Source: Varibaculum cambriense
GTDB taxonomy: Bacteria; Actinomycetota; Actinomycetes; Actinomycetales; Actinomycetaceae
DNA length: 64,000 nt
Direction: 5' to 3'
Assembly: GCF_022133705.1 (NCBI RefSeq)
Contig: NZ_JAKNHJ010000006.1
Location: 1 to 64,000 of the forward strand
The notes beneath the pieces were generated by a model. It saw only the letters and a list, made by a program, of their open reading frames with translations, was not told the origin of the DNA and searched no databases. Below are positions 1 to 8,602 of the stretch, in pieces; position 1 is the stretch's first letter; every line of letters starts with the position of its first letter. The translations under genes were made by a program, and so were the position numbers.

Positions 1-55
1 AAACAATCCTCTCAAAAAATCAAAAAAACCTAGGAACAAAACCTGGGACGCTTCA
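1..55. mobile_element. Terminal inverted repeat of an IS3-like element cut by the window edge
   Basis: Positions 35-55 match the right terminal repeat (8610-8630) of the complete IS3-family element further along, and match the reverse complement of its left repeat (7330-7350) at 19 of 21 positions. The AT-rich bases 1-34 would be the subterminal part of the element. The hsdR reading frame starts making sense immediately after base 55. This is therefore probably the end of another copy or close relative of that element, lying outside the window to the left. Confidence 0.65.
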
Positions 56-1397
56 GCGGGGGTTTAACTCTATTTTTGCCGCTGCCTCGGTTAAAGCCGC
101 TAAAGCCTACTATGTAGAGTTTGCGCGCCAGCAAAGCGAGCTTGCTGCCGATAAACGTCTCAAAATCGCCACTATTTTTACCTACGCCCCGAACTCGGAT
201 GACTATAGCGACGGGTTGCTGCCGGAAGAAGATTTCGATACCGGGGCTTTAGAACTCCCTGACCGCGAGTTTTTAGAGACTGCGATTGGAGACTATAACC
301 AAATGTTTGGGAGTAGTTTCGATACCTCGGCAGATAGTTTTGGTGCCTACTATGAGGATGTGTCCGAGAAGATGCGTAACCGCCAGCTAGATATGTTGCT
401 GGTAGTTAACATGTTCCTGACCGGTTTTGATGCGAAAACCCTCAACACGTTGTGGGTGGATAAACATATGCATCACCACGGGTTGTTGCAGGCCTATTCG
501 CGTACTAACCGTATTTTGAACTCGGTGAAAGCTTACGGAAATATTGTTTCCTTTAGGAACCTAGAAAAAGAAACTTCCGAGGCTATCGCCCTCTTCGGTA
601 ATAAAGAAGCCGAGGGGATTACGGTACTTAAGCCTTTCGGGGTTTATTTTGATGCCTATTTGGAAAAACTTGACCAGTTGTCGCGCTGGGAGCCGGGTGA
701 GCTAATTATTGGGGAGGCCGAACAAGACCTGTTTATAAAAACTTTCGGGGAACTGTTACGGTTGCGAAATATTCTGTCTGCTTTCGATGAATTTGAGGAA
801 AAAGATCCGCTCAGCCCGCGTGACCTACAAGACTATCAGTCAGAATATATTGAGCTTTACCGGCAGCGGCGTGCCGAATCTGAGGGGGAACGTAAACGGA
901 TCAATGATGATTTGACCTTTGAAATCGAATTAATAAAACAGGTCGAAGTAAATGTTGACTACATTTTGATGCTGGTAGAAAAATACCGTGACCAGCACGC
1001 TGAGCAGAGCCGCCAGGAAGTGCGGGAAGATATTCGCCGCGCAGTTAAGTCCAGTCCTACCTTCCAGAATAAGCTGGATCTGATTGAACGGTTCGTGGAT
1101 TCGGTTTCTGCCACTAGCGGTGAGATTGATGAAGAGTGGAAAGCTTTCCTAACTGATCAAAAAGCTATCGAGCTTGCAGGAATTGTCAAGGAAGAAAATC
1201 TGAAACAACCTGAAACCGAGCGGTTCATTAACGCCATGTTTAGGCGGGGACATCTGGAAACCTCTGGATCCGATATTGACCAGATTTTGCCGCGAGGATC
1301 CCTGTTCGCTACGGGTGCTGATAGCCGGATTGAACGCAAGAAGCGGGTTATCGAAAAGCTGAAAACCTTCTTTGATCGTTTCCACACCCTCGGATAG
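56..1397 (+). pseudogene. hsdR: C-terminal part of type I restriction subunit HsdR, 5' end lost at an IS junction
   Basis: The frame is open from the IS junction to the stop at 1395-1397 and reads like the C-terminal third of HsdR, the ATP-dependent translocase/endonuclease subunit of type I restriction enzymes. It includes the late RecA-like helicase segment (NRQLDMLLVVNMFLTGFD, then HGLLQAYSRTNR, a motif VI-type sequence with conserved arginines) and the helical C-terminus that contacts the methyltransferase core. The Mrr-like nuclease domain and helicase motifs I to III are absent. No hsdM or hsdS is seen in the window. There is no convincing Shine-Dalgarno sequence before the first possible internal start (TTG at 216). 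I infer a non-functional remnant, although genes left of the window cannot be seen. Confidence 0.85.
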
Positions 1398-1444
1398 TTT
1401 TGACCAGGTTCTATGAAGAGCAGCGTCAGGTCGTATAAAAAGAT

Positions 1445-1474
1445 TTCGCCTCCCGGCTAATGCCGGGAGGCGAA
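1445..1474 (-). terminator. Intrinsic terminator of the LPXTG protein gene
   Basis: A perfect 13-bp stem (1445-1457 with 1462-1474) closes a 4-base loop. Read on the minus strand it is followed by a T run (the AAAAA just before 1442 on the plus strand). It sits between the convergent hsdR remnant and the surface protein gene. Confidence 0.8.
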
Positions 1475-1492
1475 ATGTAGGTTGCTAATTGG

Positions 1493-3055
1493 TTACTTGA
1501 ACCTGCGTGCGGTTAGTGCACCACCTGCAAGGAGCAGTAGAGCAGAGATGCTGAGTAGGGTAGCGACCTCAACACCAGTTTTAGGGAGCTTCTTCATAGG
1601 ATGGGAAGCTTGCTTATTATTAGGCTGAGCCGGCTTACAGGCTGGGGCCATTGCAGTATCGTGGCTGTCCCAGGTCCACTCAGTTACCGCGTCTTCAGCA
1701 AAGAAGTAACCGTCCAATGCGGAGGCCTTAACTTCTACCTTCGAGTTGTACGGGTAGATGTACTTGCCATCCTGGTTAGCCTTCAGCTTCACGCCGTTTG
1801 CAGTAACCGTGTAGGAAACGCCTTCGGTCTCTTGAATCGTCACGTAAGGATCGACGGTGCAAGAAGCAGGATCATCAGCGGAAGGATTGATCAGCTTAGG
1901 AGCAACCGGAGTTGCCAACTGTTCAGCTGGATCTAGTGTGCACGGTTTAGCTGCAACATTGAACTCCCACTTGGTGTCGCCCTTAACTTCGATCTTGTCC
2001 TTGAAATCCTGCTTCAATAGGGCGGCTACCGAAACTTTGGTTCCCTTGGTAACGGTTTCATAATCAAAGTACTTGGACTCGGGAAGCTGTACCGTTCCCT
2101 CAACCCCGCACTTATCTGCCTCTACTAGAGTGGGTGCCTCAGGAGTCATTGTGCGGACAGCCGAGCTTACCTTCACGGTCCAGCCATCAATGTCATTACC
2201 TTCAACGCTTTCAACGCGGAAGAGCTTAGCTTGTTCAGGATCGTCAATCGAAGCGGTCAACTGGTACCACCGGTAACGGCCAGTGTAGCCAGAGAACATG
2301 TCCAGGCTATTACCAATCGAAGCACGAGTAATAGGAGTATCCTGACGGTTCTTCGGATTGACTTCGGCAGAAGGCCTATGAGCAGCCTTATCGGCGAAAA
2401 CGTACTTGTTTGCCGCCGGGTCGCCGCCCTTGGTTATAAGGGGCTTGTAAACTTTTTCGCCATCTTCGGTAACCGGGTCTCCGGCTTTATGCTGTGAAAC
2501 TCCGATAGTAATTGTGGGGGCCTTACCCTCGGGAACCTTACCAAGATAGGTTTCCCCATCCCACTCGCCTTTAACCAACTCAAACTTGAAATCGGTGTTG
2601 GCCTGCTGGTTCATGGCGAGCTTTTTAACGCCATTGCTATAGCCGGTTGAAAAAGAGAACTGGCTGTGTCCGTACTTCCCGTCGCGATACTGGTAACAGT
2701 CCTGAACGCCGATCTTGTCAACACCCTTGTACGCGGGCTTGTCGAGTTTTATTTCAAGGGGAATTTTTTCATCTTTGCCAACAGTGAGTTGGAGCGTTGG
2801 CCACTCGTAACCAAGCTGGGAACCTGTTTTCTTGCCATCTTTGAATTCGTAAACCTCACAGTATAGAGGCACGTTAACTTCGGTGCCTTCCAGCTTGGGG
2901 TCATAGCGTTTGACCTTGTCACTCCAAGTAACATCGAAGGTCTTGACGTTGCTACCGTCGTCTACACTGTTTGCTGCTACAGCGGAAACAGCGCCCCCCA
3001 GTGTCAGTGCTGCCGCGCCTGCGAGAGCAGCCGTGGCTCGCAACCAATTCTTCAT
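1493..3055 (-). CDS. LPXTG cell-wall-anchored surface protein
   Basis: A 520-residue secreted protein. The start chosen is the ATG at 3055, because AGGAGGG lies 5 bases upstream; a longer frame would begin inside the ribosome-binding site region. Residues 1-30 form a signal peptide (K, then a hydrophobic alanine/leucine stretch ending VSAVAA). The C-terminus has the complete sortase signal: LPKTG at about residue 490, a hydrophobic segment, and a final ARRFK. The long middle region is rich in Asp, Lys, Gly and aromatic residues, contains a few cysteines, and matches no domain I recognise. It probably functions as an adhesin or exposed wall protein of a host-associated bacterium (inference). 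No sortase gene lies nearby. Confidence 0.85.
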   Translation of the reverse strand: MKNWLRATAALAGAAALTLGGAVSAVAANSVDDGSNVKTFDVTWSDKVKRYDPKLEGTEVNVPLYCEVYEFKDGKKTGSQLGYEWPTLQLTVGKDEKIPLEIKLDKPAYKGVDKIGVQDCYQYRDGKYGHSQFSFSTGYSNGVKKLAMNQQANTDFKFELVKGEWDGETYLGKVPEGKAPTITIGVSQHKAGDPVTEDGEKVYKPLITKGGDPAANKYVFADKAAHRPSAEVNPKNRQDTPITRASIGNSLDMFSGYTGRYRWYQLTASIDDPEQAKLFRVESVEGNDIDGWTVKVSSAVRTMTPEAPTLVEADKCGVEGTVQLPESKYFDYETVTKGTKVSVAALLKQDFKDKIEVKGDTKWEFNVAAKPCTLDPAEQLATPVAPKLINPSADDPASCTVDPYVTIQETEGVSYTVTANGVKLKANQDGKYIYPYNSKVEVKASALDGYFFAEDAVTEWTWDSHDTAMAPACKPAQPNNKQASHPMKKLPKTGVEVATLLSISALLLLAGGALTARRFK

Positions 3056-3223
3056 TATCCCTCCTAAATATGGTGAAAATTCCATAACTATGGTATCAAG
3101 GAAATTTGCCGTCCGGTACTCGTGCTACTTAGGTTCTAATGGTGGTTGCAACACCGAGTTTGAAAGGATGTTTCGACGGTGTTGTATGAGTATGCGGGTG
3201 TTGTTTACCCGTCTCGTTGAAAG

Positions 3224-3565
3224 ATGTGTGCTGCTCGGCGTGAGCATTATGTAGAGCTTTTGCGTCAGGGGCTGAATTTTACGCAAGCAGCCAAAGTAGT
3301 GGGTATTTCCAAACGTACCGGGAAAGTATGGTGTAATGGGCGTACTCGCTCTAGCGGGCGTAACGAAAAGGCTAGCGTTGCCTGGTACTGTGCAAAAATG
3401 CAGACCCCTGGAAATGCTGGACCGTACTATCTAGGCCTGCAAGAACGAATCATTATCGCCGATAGACTTCATGCAGGTAAAAGTATTCGCGAAAAAACCG
3501 TAAAAAACGCGATGAAGAAACCACCCCAGACCAGGCAGATAATCCCACGCAAATCGGCAGGCTAA
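3224..3565 (+). pseudogene. IS30-family transposase, N-terminal remnant
   Basis: The frame encodes an N-terminal helix-turn-helix (QGLNFTQAAKVVGISKRTG) followed by the second, IS30-type HTH beginning GLQERIIIADRLHAGKSIRE. The homology stops there. The remaining residues are low-complexity, and the DDE catalytic domain is missing. An inverted repeat (CAACACCG at 3149-3156 with CGGTGTTG at 3177-3184) precedes it and may belong to the element. I see no intact copy in the window. The segment 3566-3797 holds no gene I can support, except a short basic frame in a different phase (3481-3645) noted in the findings. Confidence 0.6.
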
Positions 3566-3797
3566 CCCGCACGCACAGAGCAAAAAAGTTTAAAGGATCG
3601 ACAAAACGTAAAGGATCACGTCATACAGCGCGACCGCGTAAATAATCGCGCACCCCCAAAACCCCTCAAACCAGCGCAAAAGCCGCCAAGCGTCCCCTCA
3701 AAACATCTCCAAGGATCTGTCTCCGGGATTTGAAAACCGGCAGTGGCAAGGGCTTTTAGTCGCCTCTTCGGTGGCCTGGTCAATTTTCCCGTTTAAA

Positions 3798-3812
3798 TTG
3801 TGATTTTCACAA
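3798..3812. promoter_or_regulatory. Palindromic operator candidate upstream of the XRE regulator
   Basis: TTGTGA and TCACAA are separated by TTT, a perfect 6-bp inverted repeat in an AT-rich stretch about 60 bases before the XRE start codon. This is the expected position for autoregulation by the downstream helix-turn-helix protein. It is an inference from position and symmetry only. Confidence 0.45.
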
Positions 3813-3870
3813 ATTTACCTTCTGTTTTCATTAATCTTCGTTTATGCTGGGGTTATAGGAGGTGTCAGAG

Positions 3871-4206
3871 ATGAAAAATATCGGAGAGCGGATTGGAAGC
3901 GCTTGCAAGGATAGCGGTCTAAGTCAAAAGCAATTAGCGGAGAAGCTGGGTTGGGATCAGGCTAGACTAAGCCGGGTGATTAGCGGTAGCCGCAAAGTTA
4001 GCGCTGGCGAGATTGCCGAAATCGCGACTATTTTGGACGTTTCTTTAGATTGGTTAATTACCGGCTCTGACCCTTATTGGGTATCCAAAAAAGAAGTGGC
4101 TGCTCGTCATGATTGGGATGGGAAAGCCAAAAAATACCACTTTAACCCGGCTGATTTAGATATTTTCCGTTCTGTTGCGTTGGTCTATAAGCAGGCATAT
4201 AGATGA
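3871..4206 (+). CDS. XRE-family transcriptional regulator paired with an ImmA/IrrE protease
   Basis: A 111-residue protein whose residues 5-62 are a typical lambda Cro/C1-type helix-turn-helix (SQKQLAEKLGWDQARLSRVI in the recognition part). The ATG at 3871 is preferred over an in-frame GTG at 3862, because AGGAGG (3857-3862) lies 8 bases before the ATG and would overlap the GTG. The last four bases overlap the next gene (ATGA), indicating translational coupling. In the known ImmR-ImmA and related Xre/COG2856 pairs, the HTH protein is a repressor that the partner protease cleaves or inactivates. That role is inferred here from family and arrangement. Confidence 0.85.
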   Translation: MKNIGERIGSACKDSGLSQKQLAEKLGWDQARLSRVISGSRKVSAGEIAEIATILDVSLDWLITGSDPYWVSKKEVAARHDWDGKAKKYHFNPADLDIFRSVALVYKQAYR

Positions 4207-4952
4207 GTGATTTGCAAGGGAAAACTCCGGAAGAAGTCTGGGAGATGCTTGGGGATAGAATTAAGATTGATTTTTCTTCCCAAATCGAAGAGTATCTACA
4301 CATTGACGTGGTGCAGATTGGGCTAGAGGGTAACGGAACCTGTCTTATACTGGATTATCGCCCGGTCATTGTGGTTCCCAGAACCGATAACTGGTTTAGG
4401 CAAGTATTTGCGATTGCCCATGAAATCGGGCATATAGCTAACGACACTACGATTAAGCGGGACGATGAAATATCAGAGCAGGAACGTGGTGCTAATCGTT
4501 TTGCTGCCGACTTATTGATGCCGAAAGTACAGGTTGAAAGGCTAGTAGAGGACAAAGCTGAACCGGCAAGGTTCGCCAAGTTTTTGTGGGATTGGGGGGT
4601 ATCAGTTGCGGCCTTGGTGAATCGGCTCAATAAGTTTGACTTACCTACCCCAGATTTTCTTTTCGAGGACGAGAAAACAATAGTTACCCAAAAATTCCTA
4701 GGTAAACATCTAAAAGAAATCGGTCTTACCTGGAGTGATGTGCAGCGCCGTGCCAGTTTATCGGGCGCGCAAAGATTTCCTGCGCATCTGCTTGCTAAGC
4801 TCTACGAACAAGTAAATAGCGGGAAAGCACCAGCGCAAACCTATGAGTGGGCTCTTGGGGTGCAAAATACTGCCACAACTGCGGAGGAATCTGCACGGGA
4901 GACACCCGAGATGCTGTCGGCAGACGAGGTTCTTGAACTGCTGGAGCAATAA
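4203..4952 (+). CDS. ImmA/IrrE family zinc metallopeptidase
   Basis: A 249-residue protein with the zinc peptidase motif HEIGH at residues 73-77 and the downstream third-ligand motif around E94 (E-R-G-A-N-R-F-A), followed by LLMP, as in the ImmA/IrrE (COG2856) family. It overlaps the XRE gene by four bases. The family cleaves helix-turn-helix repressors to derepress phage, ICE or stress genes. The C-terminal ~100 residues are an extension without a domain I recognise. No integrase or phage structural genes lie nearby, so this may be a stand-alone regulatory or toxin-antitoxin-like module rather than a prophage switch. The 137 bases after the stop codon hold nothing I can support. Confidence 0.85.
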   Translation: MSDLQGKTPEEVWEMLGDRIKIDFSSQIEEYLHIDVVQIGLEGNGTCLILDYRPVIVVPRTDNWFRQVFAIAHEIGHIANDTTIKRDDEISEQERGANRFAADLLMPKVQVERLVEDKAEPARFAKFLWDWGVSVAALVNRLNKFDLPTPDFLFEDEKTIVTQKFLGKHLKEIGLTWSDVQRRASLSGAQRFPAHLLAKLYEQVNSGKAPAQTYEWALGVQNTATTAEESARETPEMLSADEVLELLEQ

Positions 4953-5089
4953 ATCCATCCTGGCTTTTTGATAGGGAGCTAGTGCCGCTTTGGGGTTGCT
5001 TGCAGTGGTTAATTATTTGTAGGGCGCTGGTGTAAGCGGAATCGCCACCCGGGCTTTAGCCAATCTCAAATAGAAGTTGCCGGTTCGAC

Positions 5090-5371
5090 TTACATGCCGA
5101 AGAGATCGGCGTGTGAGCCAGTTCGGTTTAAGAACAATATGAGGTCTTCGCCGTCTATACGATAGACCAAGAGCCAATCCGGTTTTATATGGCATTCGCG
5201 AAATCCTCGGAAATTACCTCCAAGGTCGTGATCTCGATGTTTAGGGGCAAGAGGTTTTCTTTGGGCGAGACGGTTGATAACCGAGTTCAGCAGTTCCAGA
5301 TCTAAACCGCGTTTTTTCGCAAGTTTCAAGTCCTTCTTGAAACGGTTGGAAAGAATAATATTTAGCCTCAT
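5090..5371 (-). CDS. yafQ: YafQ-family mRNA interferase toxin
   Basis: A 93-residue RelE-superfamily toxin of the YafQ type, a ribosome-dependent endoribonuclease. The key residues line up with the family: H48 in HRDHDLGG, H61 and D65 in ECHIKPDW, and H87 in RTGSHADLF. The length is full for the family (about 92). Its ATG overlaps the antitoxin stop by four bases, so the two genes are translationally coupled and antitoxin is made first. It appears intact. Confidence 0.92.
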   Translation of the reverse strand: MRLNIILSNRFKKDLKLAKKRGLDLELLNSVINRLAQRKPLAPKHRDHDLGGNFRGFRECHIKPDWLLVYRIDGEDLILFLNRTGSHADLFGM

Positions 5372-5643
5372 GCAAGGACGTCTTTCATTGCTTCTTCGAA
5401 GCTGTTATAGCGCGGGTACTTTTCGGGGTGTGCCTTCATATCCTCGTATTCCTGCAAGGCAGCAAGAGTCTGGGCGTTGGGAATGTCGCGCGATATTTGG
5501 AACGGGATTGCCTGATCTCGCACGGTTTGCCGCAAGAATATGGTGACCGCAGTGGTTAGATCCATGCCCAGGTCTTTGAGTAAGAGCTGCGCGGAGCGCT
5601 TGAGATCGGCGTCCAGATTGATGTTGGTACTAACTTTAGCCAT
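5368..5643 (-). CDS. dinJ: RelB/DinJ-family antitoxin
   Basis: A 91-residue antitoxin. The N-terminal ribbon-helix-helix (INLDADLKRSAQLLLKDLGM, then the conserved IPF) binds DNA and the C-terminal helix would wrap the toxin. The start is the ATG at 5643, which has AGGAGGGG 6 bases upstream; an upstream in-frame start would lie before that site. It is co-transcribed with the YafQ toxin. The antitoxin-toxin complex should repress from the palindrome at 5700-5735. Confidence 0.9.
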   Translation of the reverse strand: MAKVSTNINLDADLKRSAQLLLKDLGMDLTTAVTIFLRQTVRDQAIPFQISRDIPNAQTLAALQEYEDMKAHPEKYPRYNSFEEAMKDVLA

Positions 5644-5699
5644 CTGTACCCCTCCTGTTCTGACATAAATAGTAGAAAAATTGGGGCAAAAAATCAATG

Positions 5700-5735
5700 G
5701 TTATATGCGTGCTATATGTGTAATGCGCATATAAC
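5700..5735. promoter_or_regulatory. Operator of the dinJ-yafQ toxin-antitoxin operon
   Basis: GTTATATGCG (5700-5709) and CGCATATAAC (5726-5735) form a perfect 10-bp inverted repeat with a 16-base centre. It lies about 57 bases upstream of the antitoxin start codon on the minus strand. This is the standard arrangement for a RelB/DinJ ribbon-helix-helix binding site, and I read it as the autoregulatory operator. Confidence 0.75.
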
Positions 5736-5749
5736 TATTGTTTTTTGGG

Positions 5750-5917
5750 GTTCACACCCTGGATGCGGAAACTTTAGAATTGGATGAGGACGTCTCGGCG
5801 GCGGCTGCTAACTTCCAGCCCCTGTTTGATTCCCTGGCGTCCGCGGTAACTCGGAAACGCTCCAACCTCGCTAAATTATTCGCGAGTGCTTTAGGTCTCA
5901 AGAAATATCCGAGCTGA
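5750..5917 (+). pseudogene. Fragment of an unrecognised coding sequence
   Basis: An open 55-codon frame reads VHTLDAETLELDEDVS and continues to a natural stop. Its composition is coding-like (Ala/Leu/Glu/Lys rich, no rare codons), but there is no start codon or ribosome-binding site in the right place and a stop lies just upstream. It resembles the C-terminal tail of a gene whose body has been deleted. I cannot assign a family. Confidence 0.3.
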
Positions 5918-5984
5918 TAGCGTGGCTGACGGTGCTATGAAAACTCTAGTAGGTTGGGTTTACGAAACTTTACAATCGATTGGA

Positions 5985-5990
5985 TATAAT
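5985..5990 (+). promoter_or_regulatory. Possible -10 box for the Cap4-like nuclease gene
   Basis: A perfect TATAAT lies 48 bases before the GTG start at 6038. A convincing -35 box at 16-18 bp spacing is not visible. If the box is real, transcription would start near 5997. Confidence 0.35.
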
Positions 5991-6037
5991 TTTGTTGCTC
6001 TTATGAGCTGGCTGTCTGAATAGCTCAACTAGAAAAG

Positions 6038-7255
6038 GTGTGGTTCGCATCGTCCCCCAGCGATTATTTAGATCCCCATTCACGCGGAGGATTTATTGCT
6101 TCGAAAGTTGACCAACAAGACGCTGTTGCTCTTTGGCTTGCAATGGAGCTATTCCATTCACCTGAACGTCTTGGGTTTGACCGGGAAACAGATCTTTACT
6201 TGGATTGTGAGCAAAATGAAGATTTGTGCTTTTCTGGAGCTCAACGCAGAGTGGTGGTGTCAGTAAAGAACACAAATATGACCATCGGAGAGTTTGCGGC
6301 TGAGTTGGAACGGCTTTCAACACTCGTTGCGATGAAGGAAGCTGACCTAGCACTTCTCGCGTTTATAGGCGCAGTAGACAGGAAAATCGTTGAAGCCATT
6401 AAACGTGACGAAGAATATCGGAGTCTTGTACAGGAAAAATCATTCGTGGAGTCCGTCCATATTAAGAAAGAATTCGATGAAAAATACGAAGGGGTGTTCA
6501 GCTCCGATGTGCTTCTGAGGCAATTTCCCGAACTGGACGCAGACGCATTTACTGCCGGTATTTCTCAGCTGCTCAGGCGAGCCCTTCCGATTAGCGATTA
6601 CTCAGACGAAAGGATAGAGAGCCAAATCATATTTCTGTCTGCACGCATTGCTCGTGCGCGTCGTAAACGTGGCACAGTTAGACTATCCGAACTAGCAGAG
6701 GATGTTCTATCGCTCGTATCAAACCCTATGACAAGAGGTATATTAAAAGGGTTGCCTTATAAGTTAGACTCGGCGGGCTACGTTTTGGACAGAGCGCGCG
6801 CGAATGAAATTTTCTTTTTACACAGGAAAACGCAACAGGCTCAGCGATCTACACTAAGAAAATTTCGGAAACGCCATTTTTGGCACGCGTTGGGTTGGTT
6901 AATGTTTGGGGCTCCTGTCTGTCAAAATTGTTCTCACCCGTTACTGGCAAACCTGTGTGGTCTGGGGAAACTTGGGATTGCCTGCCCAGATTGCGGTGCG
7001 ACTCCGTTTGTAACGCTTTATTTAGCGTGCCCATGTGGAGAAGCACTGTTGTTATTGGAGCAACCGCCATTGGATGATTTTTCTGCATTCAACCTTGCCT
7101 TAATAGCTTCAGTATCTGATCTGAAGTGCGGGAAGTGTGGACGCTCTGCGTCTTATGAAGACCTGGATTTGAGAGTATTTCAATTGAATATCCCAGCAGA
7201 TGACACAGTTACTGTCACTGAAGCGTTAAAAAATCTGGTAGAGCCGACCGACTAG
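6038..7255 (+). CDS. Putative Cap4-like (DUF4297-like) nuclease with C-terminal zinc ribbons
   Basis: A 405-residue protein starting at GTG 6038; the preceding GAAAAGG is a weak ribosome-binding site. Residues 16-80 show the layout of the PD-(D/E)xK-like nuclease domain found in Cap4 and DUF4297 proteins: RGGFIAS, a QQDAVALWLAMELF helix, then acidic residues E58, E61 and D62, and VVVSVK ending at K77. Residues 80-290 are mostly helical. Four cysteine pairs lie at 295/298, 316/319, 331/333 and 364/367, consistent with two zinc ribbons. It lies in a defence-type island beside a toxin-antitoxin pair and an IS element. I infer a DNA-degrading defence effector. The nuclease assignment rests on motif resemblance only. 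It could instead be an unrelated hypothetical protein. Confidence 0.5.
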   Translation: MWFASSPSDYLDPHSRGGFIASKVDQQDAVALWLAMELFHSPERLGFDRETDLYLDCEQNEDLCFSGAQRRVVVSVKNTNMTIGEFAAELERLSTLVAMKEADLALLAFIGAVDRKIVEAIKRDEEYRSLVQEKSFVESVHIKKEFDEKYEGVFSSDVLLRQFPELDADAFTAGISQLLRRALPISDYSDERIESQIIFLSARIARARRKRGTVRLSELAEDVLSLVSNPMTRGILKGLPYKLDSAGYVLDRARANEIFFLHRKTQQAQRSTLRKFRKRHFWHALGWLMFGAPVCQNCSHPLLANLCGLGKLGIACPDCGATPFVTLYLACPCGEALLLLEQPPLDDFSAFNLALIASVSDLKCGKCGRSASYEDLDLRVFQLNIPADDTVTVTEALKNLVEPTD

Positions 7256-7378
7256 TTTAGTTTCTGTTCACAAGTATCTAGCCATCGCTAAATATAAAGC
7301 TCAGCACACTATCAGTACCTATCTCGAGGTGAAGCGTCCTGGGTTTTGTTTCTACTCGTTTTTGAGAGGATTAGGGAT

Positions 7379-7696
7379 ATGTCTAAGAGGTATTCTCAGG
7401 AGTTTAAGGATCGGGCGGTGCGTATGCTCGTGGATCGCTTAGCTGGTGATGGCTCGTGTTCTCAGTGGCAGGCAGTCCGTGAGATCGCGCCGAAGCTGGG
7501 GGTTGCAAACGAGTCACTGCGCCGCTGGTATGAGCAGCATCTTGTGAACACGGGTGAACGGCAGGGGTTCACGCGTGAAGAGCATGAGGAAATCAAACGG
7601 CTTAAGCGTGAGAATGCGGAGCTGCGTAGGGCGAATGAGATTTTGAAAACTGCTTCGGCTTTTTTCGCAGCGGAGCTCAACCGACCTGCCCGATGA
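7379..7696 (+). CDS. IS3-family OrfA
   Basis: A 105-residue protein with an N-terminal helix-turn-helix (YSQEFKDRAVRMLVDRL, then the WYEQH region) and a leucine-zipper-like helix (REEHEEIKRLKRENAELRRA) used for multimerisation. The start is the ATG at 7379, following a purine-rich GAGAGGA. Its stop overlaps the first ATG of orfB in the -1 frame, the arrangement that normally gives an OrfAB fusion transposase by programmed frameshifting. Confidence 0.88.
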   Translation: MSKRYSQEFKDRAVRMLVDRLAGDGSCSQWQAVREIAPKLGVANESLRRWYEQHLVNTGERQGFTREEHEEIKRLKRENAELRRANEILKTASAFFAAELNRPAR

Positions 7697-8602
7697 TGGT
7701 TGCTTATATTGACGAATATAGGGGTCGTTTCGGGGTCGAGCCGATTTGCCGGGTACTGGGTGCGAGTCTGGAAGGAGGGTTTATTACCTTTCGCGGCTAC
7801 CGGCTAGCCAAGAGCAGACCAGCAAGTGTCAGAAGCATTCGTGATCGAAAACTTGCTAGGGAGTTGGCAGCTATTCACGCTCATAATTTCGGGGTTTACG
7901 GGATACGCAAGATGTGGCACGCAGCCAGGCGCGCGGGCTGGTATTGTTCGTGACCAGGTCGCCAGAATCATGAGGATCGCTGGGATTGCTGGTGTTCGCC
8001 GGGGACGCACAGCAATAACAACCAGACCCGCTCAAGTACCAGATTCTCGCCCGGATTTGGTTAAGCGTTGTTTTAAAGCTGGCAAACCCAATGAATTATG
8101 GGTCGCTGATATCACGTATGTGCGTACTCTGTCTGGTTTTGTTTATACAGCATTCGTTACTGACGTGTTCTCCAGGAAGATTGAGGGCTGGGCAACCAGA
8201 TTGACCATGCAAACAGAGGCATTGCCACTGGAAGCGTTAGAGCAGGCGATCCTGAACGCTAAAGAGCACCTGTCTGGCTTGGTTCACCACTCAGATCACG
8301 GTTCTCAGTACACGAGTATTATCTATAACGACAAACTCGCTCACTGGGGAATCAAACCTTCCACCGGCAGTGTGGGAGATAGCTACGATAACGCGCTAGC
8401 CGAAGCGGTCAACGACCTATATAAGAGCGAGCTGATCTATTCACAATCAGGGTCTTCTTTGACCGAGGTTGAATTCGCCACCATGAACTGGGTCCACTGG
8501 TGGAACAACCACCGCCTATACCAGGAACTCGGATACAGAAGCCCCAGCGAGATAATCACCAGCTATAATCAAACACGGGTCAACGAATTGACCCCAGTAT
8601 AA
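7693..8602 (+). pseudogene. IS3-family OrfB transposase, frameshifted
   Basis: The integrase-core reading frame is split. Codons from 7693 to about 7945 read the N-terminal part (ending GIRKMWHAARRAGW). The remainder continues in another frame from IVRDQVARIMRIAGIAGV to the stop at 8600-8602. A small net indel near 7940-7947 explains the break. The DDE catalytic core is intact after it: D in WVADITYV, D in HHSDHGSQYTS, and E in NALAEAVNDLYKSE. The intact core with one indel suggests recent inactivation. A sequencing error cannot be excluded. Confidence 0.82.

Noticed and set aside
5922-6023. Small 33-codon frame (GTG start, VADGAMKTLVGWVYETLQSI) just before the Cap4-like gene
   Set aside because: No ribosome-binding site, and the likely -10 box TATAAT (5985-5990) lies inside it, so it would not be transcribed with the following gene.
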